A stretch of 9,920 bases of DNA from Methanolobus sp. UBA32 (GCA_002507205.1 DAZF01000056.1:1-9920), one strand, 5' to 3'; shown: positions 1-7,524, numbered from the stretch's first letter. The notes: a model not told the origin generated them from the letters alone. Numbers and translations are program-made.

Positions 1-1
1 C

Positions 2-364
2 ATATCCATAGCAACTGCAGTCATATCTGCTCTTGAGAATATCCCTATAGACCAATCTGTAGCAATGACAGGTTCATTGTCCGTAAGAGGAGATGTACTT
101 CCAATCGGAGGAGCAACCTATAAGATAGAAGCTGCAGCCAGAGCAGGAATAAAGAAAGTAATTATTCCAAAATCCAATGAGGCTGATGTGCTGATAGAAG
201 AAGCATACAAAGATAAGATAGAGATAGTTCCGGTAACCAATATTATTGAAGTTATCGAACACAGTCTTGTTGATGGCCCTGATAAGAACAGGATCGTTGA
301 GAAGCTCAAGAACCTGAGCAGTCTCAAAACCAGTGCAGAAATGCCAGAAATTGTCCCTGTGTGA
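2..364 (+). CDS. lonB: Archaeal LonB-type ATP-dependent protease, C-terminal end (partial)
   Basis: This is the 3' end of a gene that begins before the window; the frame is open from base 2. It encodes the end of the Lon proteolytic domain (peptidase family S16), an ATP-fuelled serine/lysine protease that in archaea is anchored to the inner face of the membrane and degrades misfolded and regulatory proteins. The visible protein runs [20 protein letters not shown], then [16 protein letters not shown], then [20 protein letters not shown], which is the characteristic S16 block. The lysine of GGATYK (codon 122-124) aligns with the catalytic Lys of the Ser-Lys dyad. The catalytic Ser, normally in a DGPSAG motif, would lie just upstream, outside the window. 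The AAA+ and membrane portions are also missing. The C-terminus ends PEIVPV, about 65 residues after the VIIPK motif. Assignment to Lon is secure; LonB rather than bacterial-type LonA is inferred from the archaeal setting and the wording of the motif. Confidence 0.95.
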   Translation: MSIATAVISALENIPIDQSVAMTGSLSVRGDVLPIGGATYKIEAAARAGIKKVIIPKSNEADVLIEEAYKDKIEIVPVTNIIEVIEHSLVDGPDKNRIVEKLKNLSSLKTSAEMPEIVPV

Positions 365-380
365 ACAGGGAATTTTTATT
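354..380 (+). terminator. Hairpin plus T-tract at the lonB 3' end
   Basis: A perfect 7-bp inverted repeat, TCCCTGT (354-360) and ACAGGGA (365-371), encloses the four-base loop GTGA, which matches the stable GNRA tetraloop class. The T-rich run TTTTTATTTATTT follows directly. The stem includes the last lonB codons and the loop contains the stop codon. It resembles an intrinsic terminator, although archaeal termination depends mainly on the T-tract and the hairpin may instead protect or process the mRNA 3' end. Confidence 0.55.
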
Positions 381-388
381 TATTTAAA
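381..388 (+). promoter_or_regulatory. Possible TATA element before tldD
   Basis: TATTTAAA lies about 25 bases before the tldD Shine-Dalgarno, so a transcript from it would start near 405-412 with a very short leader. The sequence is AT-rich here anyway because of the preceding T-tract, so the call is weak. tldD could equally be read through from lonB. Confidence 0.25.
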
Positions 389-407
389 CTCGTATTCTAT
401 TTGTACA

Positions 408-415
408 GGGAGGAG
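408..415 (+). promoter_or_regulatory. Shine-Dalgarno that fixes the tldD start
   Basis: GGGAGGAG sits seven bases before the ATG at 423. It decides this start over an in-frame ATG at 333, which would overlap lonB by 32 bases and has no such site. Its first bases lie in a second copy of ACAGGGA (405-411), identical to the 3' arm of the lonB hairpin at 365-371. Confidence 0.75.
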
Positions 416-422
416 TAAAATT

Positions 423-1754
423 ATGCATAGTGTAGACTTTTTTGATACAAGGATCATAGAGGGGACAACAACCTCCATTGTGCTTGATAATGATAAGATC
501 GAGCAGATATCTGTCAATTTTACAAAAGGTGCTGCGGTACGTGCTTTAAAAGGAGGTTCATGGGGATTCACATCCGCAGACGGGGACTTCGATATTGAGA
601 AGGCAATACGTGCAGCCACAGAGCTTGCTATTAGCATGGATGAAAAATCACCTAAAAAAAAGGTGCAGATGATTGAAATAGCAAAGCCTATTGTTTCCAA
701 CCTCCCTAAGGTAAAAAAGAATCCCCTTGACATATCCCTTGAAGAGAAGGTCCAGAACCTGAAGGAGTTTGGCAAGCATGCTAAAATGGATGGGATCAGC
801 AGTACCAGTGCAGTGTACAGTGAATCCTCCTATAAGATAATGTACACGGATTCCACAGGTATCGAAGGACAATATGATGTCGTACGCACCGGTTTTGCTA
901 TTAGCGCAGTAGCATCAAGGGACGGAATATACCAGGCAGGAAGCGAGAGTCGCTTTGGTGTCACAGGGTATGAGATATTCGATAAATATAATGCAGCGGA
1001 ACTTGCAGAAGCAGCAGCAAAAAGCGCATTGCAACTCCTTGATGCAAAACCTGCCAAAGGCGGTAATATGCCAGTCATCCTTGACCCCGAACTTGCAGGT
1101 GTTTTTGCCCATGAGGCAGTAGGACACGCATCAGAAGCAGACCTTGTACTTGAAGGAAGTTCGGTCCTTGAGAACCGCATCGGCGAGAATATTGCATCCC
1201 CTCTTGTTACAATTATTGATGACCCCACATTGCACGAATACGGCTACTTCCCCTTCGACGACGAAGGTTCACAGTCTGAGAAAACAACTCTTATTGAAAA
1301 TGGTATGCTTAAATCATATCTGCATTCAAGGGAAACCGCCGCTAAACTAGGAGGAACGCCCGGACATTGCCGCGCACAGGGACATTCCAGACCAATTATC
1401 CGTATGAGTAACACCTACATTGATAACGGAGATTCCAACTTTGAGGAAATGCTTGAGGAAATAGGCAACGGAATGTACCTCATAGGTTCCAGAGGAGGAC
1501 AGGTCAACACAGGAGAAGGTGTTTTCCAGTTCAATGCTGAGAAAGGATACCTCATAGAAGATGGTAAACTCACAACACTCATCAGGGATGTTTCACTTTC
1601 CGGAAAGATACTTGAGATACTGAACAATGTGAAAATGGTTGGTAACGACCTGAAGATGAATTCAGGAAGATGTGGAAAAGGTGGTCAGCTTGTACCTGTC
1701 ACTGACGGTTCCCCGCATCTGATGATATCAAAAGCCATGGTCGGAGGTATATGA
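423..1754 (+). CDS. tldD: TldD metalloprotease (active subunit of TldD/TldE)
   Basis: The product of 443 residues belongs to the TldD/PmbA family (PF01523). TldD is the zinc-bearing subunit of a cytoplasmic TldD-TldE complex that cleaves unfolded or modified peptides; in E. coli it processes microcin B17 and degrades the antitoxin CcdA. The HExxxH zinc motif is intact as HEAVGH at residues 230-235, followed by the family's ASEAD stretch. The C-terminal CGKGGQ motif begins at Cys417 and supplies the cysteine zinc ligand in characterised homologues. Length matches the family (about 440-480). The start at 423 is chosen for its Shine-Dalgarno and because MHSVDFFDTRIIEG begins like other archaeal members. 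The gene follows lonB after 58 bases and precedes tldE by one base, so tldD and tldE are almost certainly co-transcribed. The natural archaeal substrate is unknown. No defect is visible. Confidence 0.96.
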   Translation: MHSVDFFDTRIIEGTTTSIVLDNDKIEQISVNFTKGAAVRALKGGSWGFTSADGDFDIEKAIRAATELAISMDEKSPKKKVQMIEIAKPIVSNLPKVKKNPLDISLEEKVQNLKEFGKHAKMDGISSTSAVYSESSYKIMYTDSTGIEGQYDVVRTGFAISAVASRDGIYQAGSESRFGVTGYEIFDKYNAAELAEAAAKSALQLLDAKPAKGGNMPVILDPELAGVFAHEAVGHASEADLVLEGSSVLENRIGENIASPLVTIIDDPTLHEYGYFPFDDEGSQSEKTTLIENGMLKSYLHSRETAAKLGGTPGHCRAQGHSRPIIRMSNTYIDNGDSNFEEMLEEIGNGMYLIGSRGGQVNTGEGVFQFNAEKGYLIEDGKLTTLIRDVSLSGKILEILNNVKMVGNDLKMNSGRCGKGGQLVPVTDGSPHLMISKAMVGGI

Positions 1755-1755
1755 T

Positions 1756-3066
1756 ATGTACAACCTTGCTGAAAAAGCCTTAAAGGCAGCGACAAAATAC
1801 GGTGCTAAAGAGGCTGAAGTATACATCATTGAAAGTCAGAAGACATCCGTGAACATACAGAAGGATCTTATCGAGGGTGCAAAGGAAAGCATCACAACAG
1901 GTATCGGCATACGTGCCATTATAAACGGTGCCATAGGATTTGCAAGCACCAATAAAATGAGCCTTATTGATGAGGCTGCAAAGAACGCAGTCAGTTCTGC
2001 AAAGATACAGGACAGCAACCCGGAATGGAAATCATTGCCATCTAACCAGAAATATGCGACTGTCTCCGGAATAATGGATGAGCAGATCAAGAATATGGAA
2101 CTGGACGATTGTATTGGTCACACCATGGAAATGATAGAAAGTGCAAAGAACACAGCCGGAATCATAGTCACTTCAGGCAGTTTTGGTCGCAGCCATGGAA
2201 AACGACTGATACTGAACACCAACGGAGTTGAAGTTTCAGAGGAAGGAACCGGAGTATCAGGGTTTGTTGATGTTATCACAAGTTCAGGAGAAACATCTAC
2301 AGCCTATGATTTTGCAATATCAAGGAGTAATGATATTGATTTCACATCTATCGGGAAGAATGCTGCCGAGCTTGCAAAGATGTCACAGAATACAATATCT
2401 GTCGAACCCCACAAGACAGAGGTAATAATCCATCCATTTGCATTCTCAGACCTGATAGAAAATGCATTCATGCCATCAATTGATGCCGATAATGTCCAGA
2501 AGGGACGTTCTAACCTTATCGGAAAGAAGGGGGAAATAATAGCAAATGAAAAACTGTCAATATACGATGACGGCTTACTTGAAGGTGGCATAGAGACAGG
2601 AATCGCGGATGATGAGGGAGTTGCATCACAGAAGACCACTGTGATCGAGAACGGAACATTCATGTCATACTTATATGACACGTATACAGCAGGAAAGGAT
2701 GACGTGAAAAGTACCGGAAATGCATCCAGAAATTCATATCTTTCAACACCTTCTGTAGGACCCAGGAATTTCATAATCGATTTCCCAAAGTGTGATGTGA
2801 TAGCTGACACGGACTCTGGTGTTTACGTGAACACCGTAATTGGTGCCCATACCGCAAATGGCATCTCCGGTGATTTCTCCGTGGAAGCAAGGAATGCTTT
2901 TACCGTAAAAGATGGAAAACTGGATAAACCTATCAAGTCGCTCATGATATCAGGAAACATATTCGATATGCTTAAGAATATCAATGGAGCGGGCACCGAT
3001 GTGCGAAAAGTTGGCGGTACAATCACCCCTTCAATAAGAGTCGCGGATATGACCGTAATAGGCTGA
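1756..3066 (+). CDS. tldE: TldE/PmbA-type subunit of the TldD/TldE protease
   Basis: The product of 436 residues is a second PF01523 family member that lacks the HExxxH motif, which marks it as the non-catalytic partner TldE (PmbA). In characterised bacterial complexes TldE pairs with TldD and helps enclose the proteolytic chamber. Visible family features are ETGIADDEGVASQKTTVIEN, then YLYDTYTAGKDD near residue 305, and the conserved NASRNSYLSTPSVGPRN loop from about residue 322. The C-terminus ends TPSIRVADMTVIG, which is complete for the family. The ATG at 1756 is one base after the tldD stop and has GGAGGT (1743-1748) seven bases upstream, so it is initiated independently as well as being coupled. 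TldE and TldD share distant sequence similarity, but no recent duplication is evident. A protease-independent role cannot be excluded. Confidence 0.95.
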   Translation: MYNLAEKALKAATKYGAKEAEVYIIESQKTSVNIQKDLIEGAKESITTGIGIRAIINGAIGFASTNKMSLIDEAAKNAVSSAKIQDSNPEWKSLPSNQKYATVSGIMDEQIKNMELDDCIGHTMEMIESAKNTAGIIVTSGSFGRSHGKRLILNTNGVEVSEEGTGVSGFVDVITSSGETSTAYDFAISRSNDIDFTSIGKNAAELAKMSQNTISVEPHKTEVIIHPFAFSDLIENAFMPSIDADNVQKGRSNLIGKKGEIIANEKLSIYDDGLLEGGIETGIADDEGVASQKTTVIENGTFMSYLYDTYTAGKDDVKSTGNASRNSYLSTPSVGPRNFIIDFPKCDVIADTDSGVYVNTVIGAHTANGISGDFSVEARNAFTVKDGKLDKPIKSLMISGNIFDMLKNINGAGTDVRKVGGTITPSIRVADMTVIG

Positions 3067-3081
3067 TTCATAGAACGCCTA

Positions 3082-3115
3082 CATGAGAACAATACAGTCC
3101 TCATGGACATTTTTT
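3082..3115 (+). terminator. Terminator after tldE
   Basis: CATGAG (3082-3087) and CTCATG (3100-3105) form a perfect 6-bp stem with a 12-base loop, followed by GACA and a run of six T (3110-3115). More T-tracts follow at 3118-3129 and 3144-3150. The element starts 15 bases after the tldE stop and plausibly ends the lonB-tldD-tldE transcript. Confidence 0.6.
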
Positions 3116-3135
3116 CATTTTCTATTTTTCCGGAT

Positions 3136-3180
3136 ACACCGTTATTTTTTACACTGTTATCTTTCACACCTTCTTTTATG
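3136..3180 (+). repeat. Three imperfect 15-base tandem repeats, T-rich
   Basis: Three adjacent 15-base units begin with ACAC: ACACCGTTATTTTTT, ACACTGTTATCTTTC and ACACCTTCTTTTATG. Units 1 and 2 differ at three positions; unit 3 differs from unit 1 at five. They lie between the tldE terminator and the sensor-kinase promoter. They could be regulator-binding repeats or simply part of a multi-T-tract termination zone. Function is not known. Confidence 0.45.
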
Positions 3181-3259
3181 AAAGTGTGCAATGATCGGAG
3201 AGTAATGATTGTTTTAGATAATCTGCACACATTGCCTGATTAGTTACTTCTCAAATGTG
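3165..3259 (+). promoter_or_regulatory. Competing inverted repeats upstream of the sensor kinase
   Basis: CACAC (3165-3169) can pair with GTGTG (3184-3188), extended by TTC (3171-3173) with GAA (3180-3182) across one mismatch. The same GTGTGCA (3184-3190) also forms a perfect 7-bp match with TGCACAC (3224-3230). In turn CACATT (3228-3233) matches AATGTG (3254-3259). The three pairings exclude one another in part, which is the layout of alternative RNA folds or of several operator half-sites. The proposed TATA element lies downstream, so for the kinase these would act as DNA sites; for read-through RNA from tldE they could act as structure. Confidence 0.3.
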
Positions 3260-3277
3260 CATGCAGCGTAGAAATAA

Positions 3278-3297
3278 TTATATATGCATATAAATTA
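3278..3297 (+). promoter_or_regulatory. TATA-box region for the sensor kinase, with a 12-bp palindrome
   Basis: The AT-rich stretch TTATATATGCATATAAATTA contains archaeal TATA-like octamers and includes the perfect 12-bp palindrome TATATGCATATA (3281-3292). A start site about 25 bases downstream would fall near 3305-3315, giving a leader of roughly 50-60 bases before the kinase ATG at 3366. A palindrome overlapping a TATA box would suit a dimeric repressor that blocks TBP, which is inference. Confidence 0.5.
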
Positions 3298-3365
3298 TAA
3301 GGAGGTTATATTACATTAAAAACAATGACAATTGAATCATATTTTATGTGTTCTAAGGCAAATAA

Positions 3366-5408
3366 ATGGCAACTTTACTCAGGAAGACATTGGGCATCAT
3401 TGGTGCAACTCTTATCGGAATGATCTTTATCCTATACCTGAGTTCACATTTTATAATAATAGATAGTTTTGACAAACTGGAAGATCAGGATGCCATGAAA
3501 AATGCCATCTCCCTGAAAAACACATTATTATTCGAAACCCAGGACCTCGAAAACAAAGCAGCTGATTGGTCAGTGTGGGATGAAACATACCAGTTCATCC
3601 AGAATAACAGCAGTATGTATATTGAAAATTACCTGATGGATGAAACTTTTTTGAACCAGAGACTGGATTTCATGTTCTTTTATGATAACAGCGGAAGTCT
3701 GGTGTATAAAAAAGCATTGCCTTCAGAGGAAAATAACGATCAGACCATCCAGGAACTGGAAGAACATCTTGAACAGAGACGATATCTTCTGGAACATGAG
3801 AACGAAAACATCAGGAAGACAGGATACCTGGTTTTTGCAGGCAGGCCAATAATGATAACTTCCCAGCCGATTGTTAAAAATGATAAAAGTGGACCCATCA
3901 TGGGATCAGTGCTTATGGGAAGGGTTCTTGACCATGATGAGATCACAAGATTAAATGAAATAACTAACCTGGAAATAGATATTGGACATATCAGGAATTA
4001 TACTGAAAATGCCAACGACATTAACATCCCGGAAAGTCAGAATGATGAAAACATAAACATTAGGACCCTTACCGACGAGGATAATATTTATTCATATACG
4101 CATTTCAACGACATATACGGAAACACTGCTTTTTCTCTGGAAATTAGTATGCCCCGTGAGATACATACACAGGGAATAAATACCATCAACTATTCACTCA
4201 TGGTTTTAATCCTTACAGGCATCGTTTTTGGTGTTTCAGTAACAACCCTGTTGGTAAGATCACATATATCACGCCTTAAAAAGCTGCAAAATGAAGTGAG
4301 AGAGATCGGCCACCATGGAGATTTTACCAGGAGAGTGTTCCATGAAGGTGATGATGAAGTAGCCGATCTGGGACAATCCATTAACATAATGCTTGAATCG
4401 CTTGAAAGGACACAGGATCTTATTGTCAAAAGAGATGTAACAATAAACGCTATTTTGCAGGCAATGCCTGATATGATGTTCCAGATCAAAAAGGATGGAA
4501 CTATCTGCAATTATAAACTCTCCACGGATAAGTGCATCTACGAATCTCCCGAGACTGAGCTAAATATCACAATTGATGATGTTTTTCCAGAGCACATTGT
4601 AGAGATGCAACTCAAAGTGATAGAGCAGGCCCTTCTCACAAAAAAAATCCAGACCATGCAATATGCGATGCCTGTTAAAGGAGAGATGAGGGATTTTGAA
4701 GTAAGGGTGGTGGTCAGTGGTGATGATGAGGTCATGGCCATTGTTAAAGACATAACCGAAATAAAGCAGGCAGAAGAAATGCGCAAAAAAGACCTGCTTT
4801 TAAAAGAGATACACCACCGCGTAAAAAATAACCTTCAGATCATATCAAGTCTGCTGCGACTCCAGTCGAGGAAATTCACTGATAAAAAAACCATAGAAGC
4901 TTTCAGGAAGAGTCAGATCCGTGCAAAATCAATGGCCATAGCACATGAAAAACTATATCAGTCGCGTGACATAGAGAATATAGAACTTGAAACATATATA
5001 GACACCCTTACCAAGTACCTACTTAATTCCTATGGATGTAACCCCGACGATATCAAAATAGATATAAAGATTAAAAACATAACTCAGGGCATTGATACAG
5101 CCATACCGTTGGGACTCATCGTTAATGAGATTGTTTCAAATGCCCTGAAACACGCATTTAAGGACCACAAAGGGGAGATCCAGATAGAGATGTTCCCTAA
5201 GAACAATGATCTTTACATGCTTATTATCAGGGATAACGGAATCGGATTCCCGGAAGAGATCGATTTCATGAAAACGGATTCATTGGGTATGCAACTTGTT
5301 GTTTCATTGGTCGAGCAGATAGAAGGAAACATAGAACTCATAAGAAACAACGGTACGGAATTCAGAATCACATTCAAAGAACTATCTTATAAAAGAAGGG
5401 ACTACTGA
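3366..5408 (+). CDS. Membrane sensor histidine kinase, CHASE4-HAMP-PAS-HisKA_2-HATPase
   Basis: This 680-residue sensor kinase detects an extracytoplasmic signal and phosphorylates a response regulator. In order: TM1 (about residues 9-32); an outside CHASE4-like domain with its DWSVWDETY hallmark at 67-75; TM2 (about 276-298); a HAMP linker (about 299-350); a PAS domain (about 356-473) ending in the usual DITEIKQAEE; a HisKA_2 dimerisation domain with EIHHRVKNNLQ, where His483 is the likely phosphate acceptor; and an HATPase_c domain with N-box Asn587 and Asn592, G1 box DNGIG from Asp623, and a G2-like SLGMQLV. All catalytic motifs are intact. The ligand is unknown; CHASE4 domains are common in methanogen kinases. 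Its start has only a weak AAGG (3355-3358) seven bases upstream. The stop overlaps the start of the response regulator (TGATG), so that protein is the obvious partner. Confidence 0.94.
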   Translation: MATLLRKTLGIIGATLIGMIFILYLSSHFIIIDSFDKLEDQDAMKNAISLKNTLLFETQDLENKAADWSVWDETYQFIQNNSSMYIENYLMDETFLNQRLDFMFFYDNSGSLVYKKALPSEENNDQTIQELEEHLEQRRYLLEHENENIRKTGYLVFAGRPIMITSQPIVKNDKSGPIMGSVLMGRVLDHDEITRLNEITNLEIDIGHIRNYTENANDINIPESQNDENINIRTLTDEDNIYSYTHFNDIYGNTAFSLEISMPREIHTQGINTINYSLMVLILTGIVFGVSVTTLLVRSHISRLKKLQNEVREIGHHGDFTRRVFHEGDDEVADLGQSINIMLESLERTQDLIVKRDVTINAILQAMPDMMFQIKKDGTICNYKLSTDKCIYESPETELNITIDDVFPEHIVEMQLKVIEQALLTKKIQTMQYAMPVKGEMRDFEVRVVVSGDDEVMAIVKDITEIKQAEEMRKKDLLLKEIHHRVKNNLQIISSLLRLQSRKFTDKKTIEAFRKSQIRAKSMAIAHEKLYQSRDIENIELETYIDTLTKYLLNSYGCNPDDIKIDIKIKNITQGIDTAIPLGLIVNEIVSNALKHAFKDHKGEIQIEMFPKNNDLYMLIIRDNGIGFPEEIDFMKTDSLGMQLVVSLVEQIEGNIELIRNNGTEFRITFKELSYKRRDY

Positions 5409-6217
5409 TGACTAATGAAAGGATAATGATAGTCGAAGATGAGAAAATAGTAGCTCTCGATATTAAAGATAGTTTGGAACATTTCGGATACTCTGTGCCA
5501 TGTATGGCTGCAAGCGGGGAAGATGCCATAAAATTCGTTGAAGAATGCCATCCTGACCTGATACTTATGGATATAGTCCTTAAAGGAAAGATAGATGGTA
5601 TAGACGCCGCAAATGCAATACATCAGAATTATGACATACCTGTCATTTATCTCACCGCCTATTCGGATGAGAGAACACTGCAAAGGGCAAAACTCACCGA
5701 ACCCTTCGGGCACATCCTGAAACCTTTTGACGAAAGGGAGCTTCGAACAAATATCGAAATTGCCCTGTATAAAAGAGAAAAAGAGAAGGAAAAGCTTTTC
5801 GATCATGAAAAATGGATCACTTCATTGCTTAACAACTTTGGTGACGCAATTATATCCACTGATAACAGCGGCACAATAAAGTACATGAATCCTCTTGCAC
5901 AGGCGCTTACAGGATATACGCAGGAAGATGCCCTGGGTCAGAAGATCGGCAAGATATTCAATGTTGTTTGTGATGACAATGGTAAGTGTGCACAGGACCC
6001 AACTGCAAAGGTGCTCCGGGAAGGTGCTTTTTTCGGACTTGATGAAAACACCATGCTGATATCAAAAGACAACACCTGCATACCACTTGACATAATCGGT
6101 TCACCCATCACCAATCAGAAAAATGAGGTAATAGGTACTGTAATAATATTCTATGATATTACCGAAAGGAAAAATATCGAAAAGTCATTCAGAAGCTTTG
6201 AAGTAGCTTATAGCTGA
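5408..6217 (+). CDS. Response regulator, REC-PAS without output domain
   Basis: The product of 269 residues starts with a receiver domain (about 1-122). The acidic pair is Glu10-Asp11, the phosphorylation site is Asp55 in LILMDIVLKG, the switch Thr is Thr83 in IYLTAYS, and the conserved Lys is Lys105 in HILKPF. A charged linker (KREKEKEK) leads to a PAS domain (about 130-255) ending YDITERK. There is no DNA-binding, GGDEF or kinase domain, so it must act by protein contact, as a phosphate sink, or as a relay. The PAS has three cysteines (188, 194 and 224). The tail of about 14 residues after DITERK stops where many relatives continue into a kinase domain, so loss of a C-terminal domain is possible. 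The ATG overlaps the kinase stop by one base and GAAGGG (5395-5400) serves as a coupled Shine-Dalgarno. The convergent MFS gene ends 16 bases away. Confidence 0.92.
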   Translation: MTNERIMIVEDEKIVALDIKDSLEHFGYSVPCMAASGEDAIKFVEECHPDLILMDIVLKGKIDGIDAANAIHQNYDIPVIYLTAYSDERTLQRAKLTEPFGHILKPFDERELRTNIEIALYKREKEKEKLFDHEKWITSLLNNFGDAIISTDNSGTIKYMNPLAQALTGYTQEDALGQKIGKIFNVVCDDNGKCAQDPTAKVLREGAFFGLDENTMLISKDNTCIPLDIIGSPITNQKNEVIGTVIIFYDITERKNIEKSFRSFEVAYS

Positions 6218-6233
6218 TAAACTCCTCAAATGC

Positions 6234-7448
6234 TTATTCTTTTTTAATATTAATGGGTTCTTTAATGCCCACAAGTACAAGCAGCAACGATAATAGTAAC
6301 ATAACTGCACAGAGATAGAAAGGCATTTCAAAGGATATATACCCTGCAAGAAGTCCTCCCATAATAGGACCAAGAGCCATTCCAGCCGCCTGGGATGCTG
6401 TAATGGAACTCACTTTTGAACTCACTGATATACCTGCAAGATCAACGGCAAGGGCCATGACAGGTGTTTCTACCGCAGCCATGGATATACCCTGGATTGC
6501 ACGTAGTATTATGAGCTGTGTGACGTTGTCAACATGACCAAGACCGATTACAATTGGAATGTTCAGGAGAAGACCCATTGCAATCACTCTTTTTCTTCCC
6601 ATGCGGTCAGATATGAGACCCATAGGAGTCTGGAACAGCACCCGCACTATCACATAGGCAGAAACTGCAATGCTTAGAGATATCTGACCTGTATTGAGCC
6701 TTGTTTCATATTCAGGAAGGAACGCAAATATGATCATTATCCCTGCCATCATCATGAACATGGCTATCGAAAGAATGGCAAACTGGAATCCCTGTGCAGA
6801 GTCGGATGAACTTTTTTTAGTCTGTATGCCGTCATGGGTCTCGGATACAAAGAAAGATATCAATATAAGGCTTGCAAGACCCAGTAAAGCACATATGTAG
6901 AATGCCGTTACAAAGCCATAATAACTGGCAACGATACCACCTATGATAGAGCCGATACCAAACCCAAATCCCCGCACAGTAGAATAGATACCAATGGCAA
7001 CACCCCTTGTACTGCTTGTTGACATATGGGTCACCATTGCAACAATTGCAGGTACAGTTGCACCTACTGTAAGTCCCTGTACCAGGCGTAGCAGCACCAG
7101 ATGGTCGAAATTCTGTGTATTGGCATAGATAAAAGAGATAAGAGTAAATCCGGCCATGCCTATAACTACAAAAGGTTTCCTTCGGTTAAGAGAATCCGAT
7201 AAACGGCCGAGAAATGGCTGGGATATAGCATTCGAAAGTCCAAAAACAGTAGCAATAATACCTGCCCTGACAACTATAGGAGTTTCAGAGAAAATATTAC
7301 TGTCCATGCCGACTATGTACAGAGGAAGCAGAAATGCAAGCATCCCGGTACCAAGATCCTTGAATAACTTGGAAAGAGAGAGTACATAAAGTGCAGGATC
7401 CAGTTTTTGTTTATCTTCGTCAAATAGCTGGGCATCAGAATTCATCAT
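6234..7448 (-). CDS. MFS transporter, drug-efflux-like
   Basis: The product of 404 residues is a major facilitator superfamily protein (MFS_1) with about 12 hydrophobic segments, expected in the cytoplasmic membrane. It carries the TM2-3 loop motif A as GRLSDSLNRRK (81-91) and its second-half copy GLISDRMGRKR (277-287). The RLVQG block (121-125) in TM4 matches the proton-coupling motif B. Glycine-rich GFGFGIGSIIGG in TM5 and LGPIMGGLLAG in TM11 resemble motif C of proton-driven exporters, so efflux of a small molecule is more likely than uptake. The substrate cannot be named. The start is the first of two consecutive ATG codons (7448 and 7445), with only a short AGG upstream. It is 76 bases downstream of the PAP2 gene on the same strand, so the two may share a transcript. 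It is convergent with the response regulator. Confidence 0.9.
   Translation of the reverse strand: MMNSDAQLFDEDKQKLDPALYVLSLSKLFKDLGTGMLAFLLPLYIVGMDSNIFSETPIVVRAGIIATVFGLSNAISQPFLGRLSDSLNRRKPFVVIGMAGFTLISFIYANTQNFDHLVLLRLVQGLTVGATVPAIVAMVTHMSTSSTRGVAIGIYSTVRGFGFGIGSIIGGIVASYYGFVTAFYICALLGLASLILISFFVSETHDGIQTKKSSSDSAQGFQFAILSIAMFMMMAGIMIIFAFLPEYETRLNTGQISLSIAVSAYVIVRVLFQTPMGLISDRMGRKRVIAMGLLLNIPIVIGLGHVDNVTQLIILRAIQGISMAAVETPVMALAVDLAGISVSSKVSSITASQAAGMALGPIMGGLLAGYISFEMPFYLCAVMLLLSLLLVLVGIKEPINIKKE
6239..6245 (+). terminator. T-tract ending the kinase/regulator transcript
   Basis: CTTTTTT at 6239-6245 lies about 22 bases after the regulator stop and within the 3' end of the convergent MFS gene. 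There is no clear hairpin, but a T-run alone can terminate archaeal transcription. Confidence 0.35.
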
Positions 7449-7524
7449 ACGGCCTGTGTATATTGATTATTTTGATGTATAAGGGAATATTATCAACATA
7501 TACCAGAATGTCAGTCTGTTATCA

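Noticed and set aside
333..422. An upstream in-frame ATG that would extend TldD by 30 residues
   Set aside because: It overlaps lonB, crosses the hairpin and T-tract, lacks a Shine-Dalgarno, and adds residues unlike the family. The ATG at 423 has GGGAGGAG at ideal spacing.
2304..2810. A 168-codon minus-strand open frame inside tldE
   Set aside because: It lies wholly within a conserved gene, has low-complexity composition and no initiation signals; it is a shadow frame.
2823..3230. A 135-codon minus-strand open frame running from tldE into the spacer
   Set aside because: Most of it mirrors tldE, it shows no known motif, and the spacer part coincides with terminators and repeats.
3325..3423. 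A 32-codon frame between the kinase promoter and the kinase N-terminus
   Set aside because: Not listed as a gene because its ATG is 18 bases from the only good Shine-Dalgarno and most of it overlaps the kinase in another frame. It is kept as a finding for checking.
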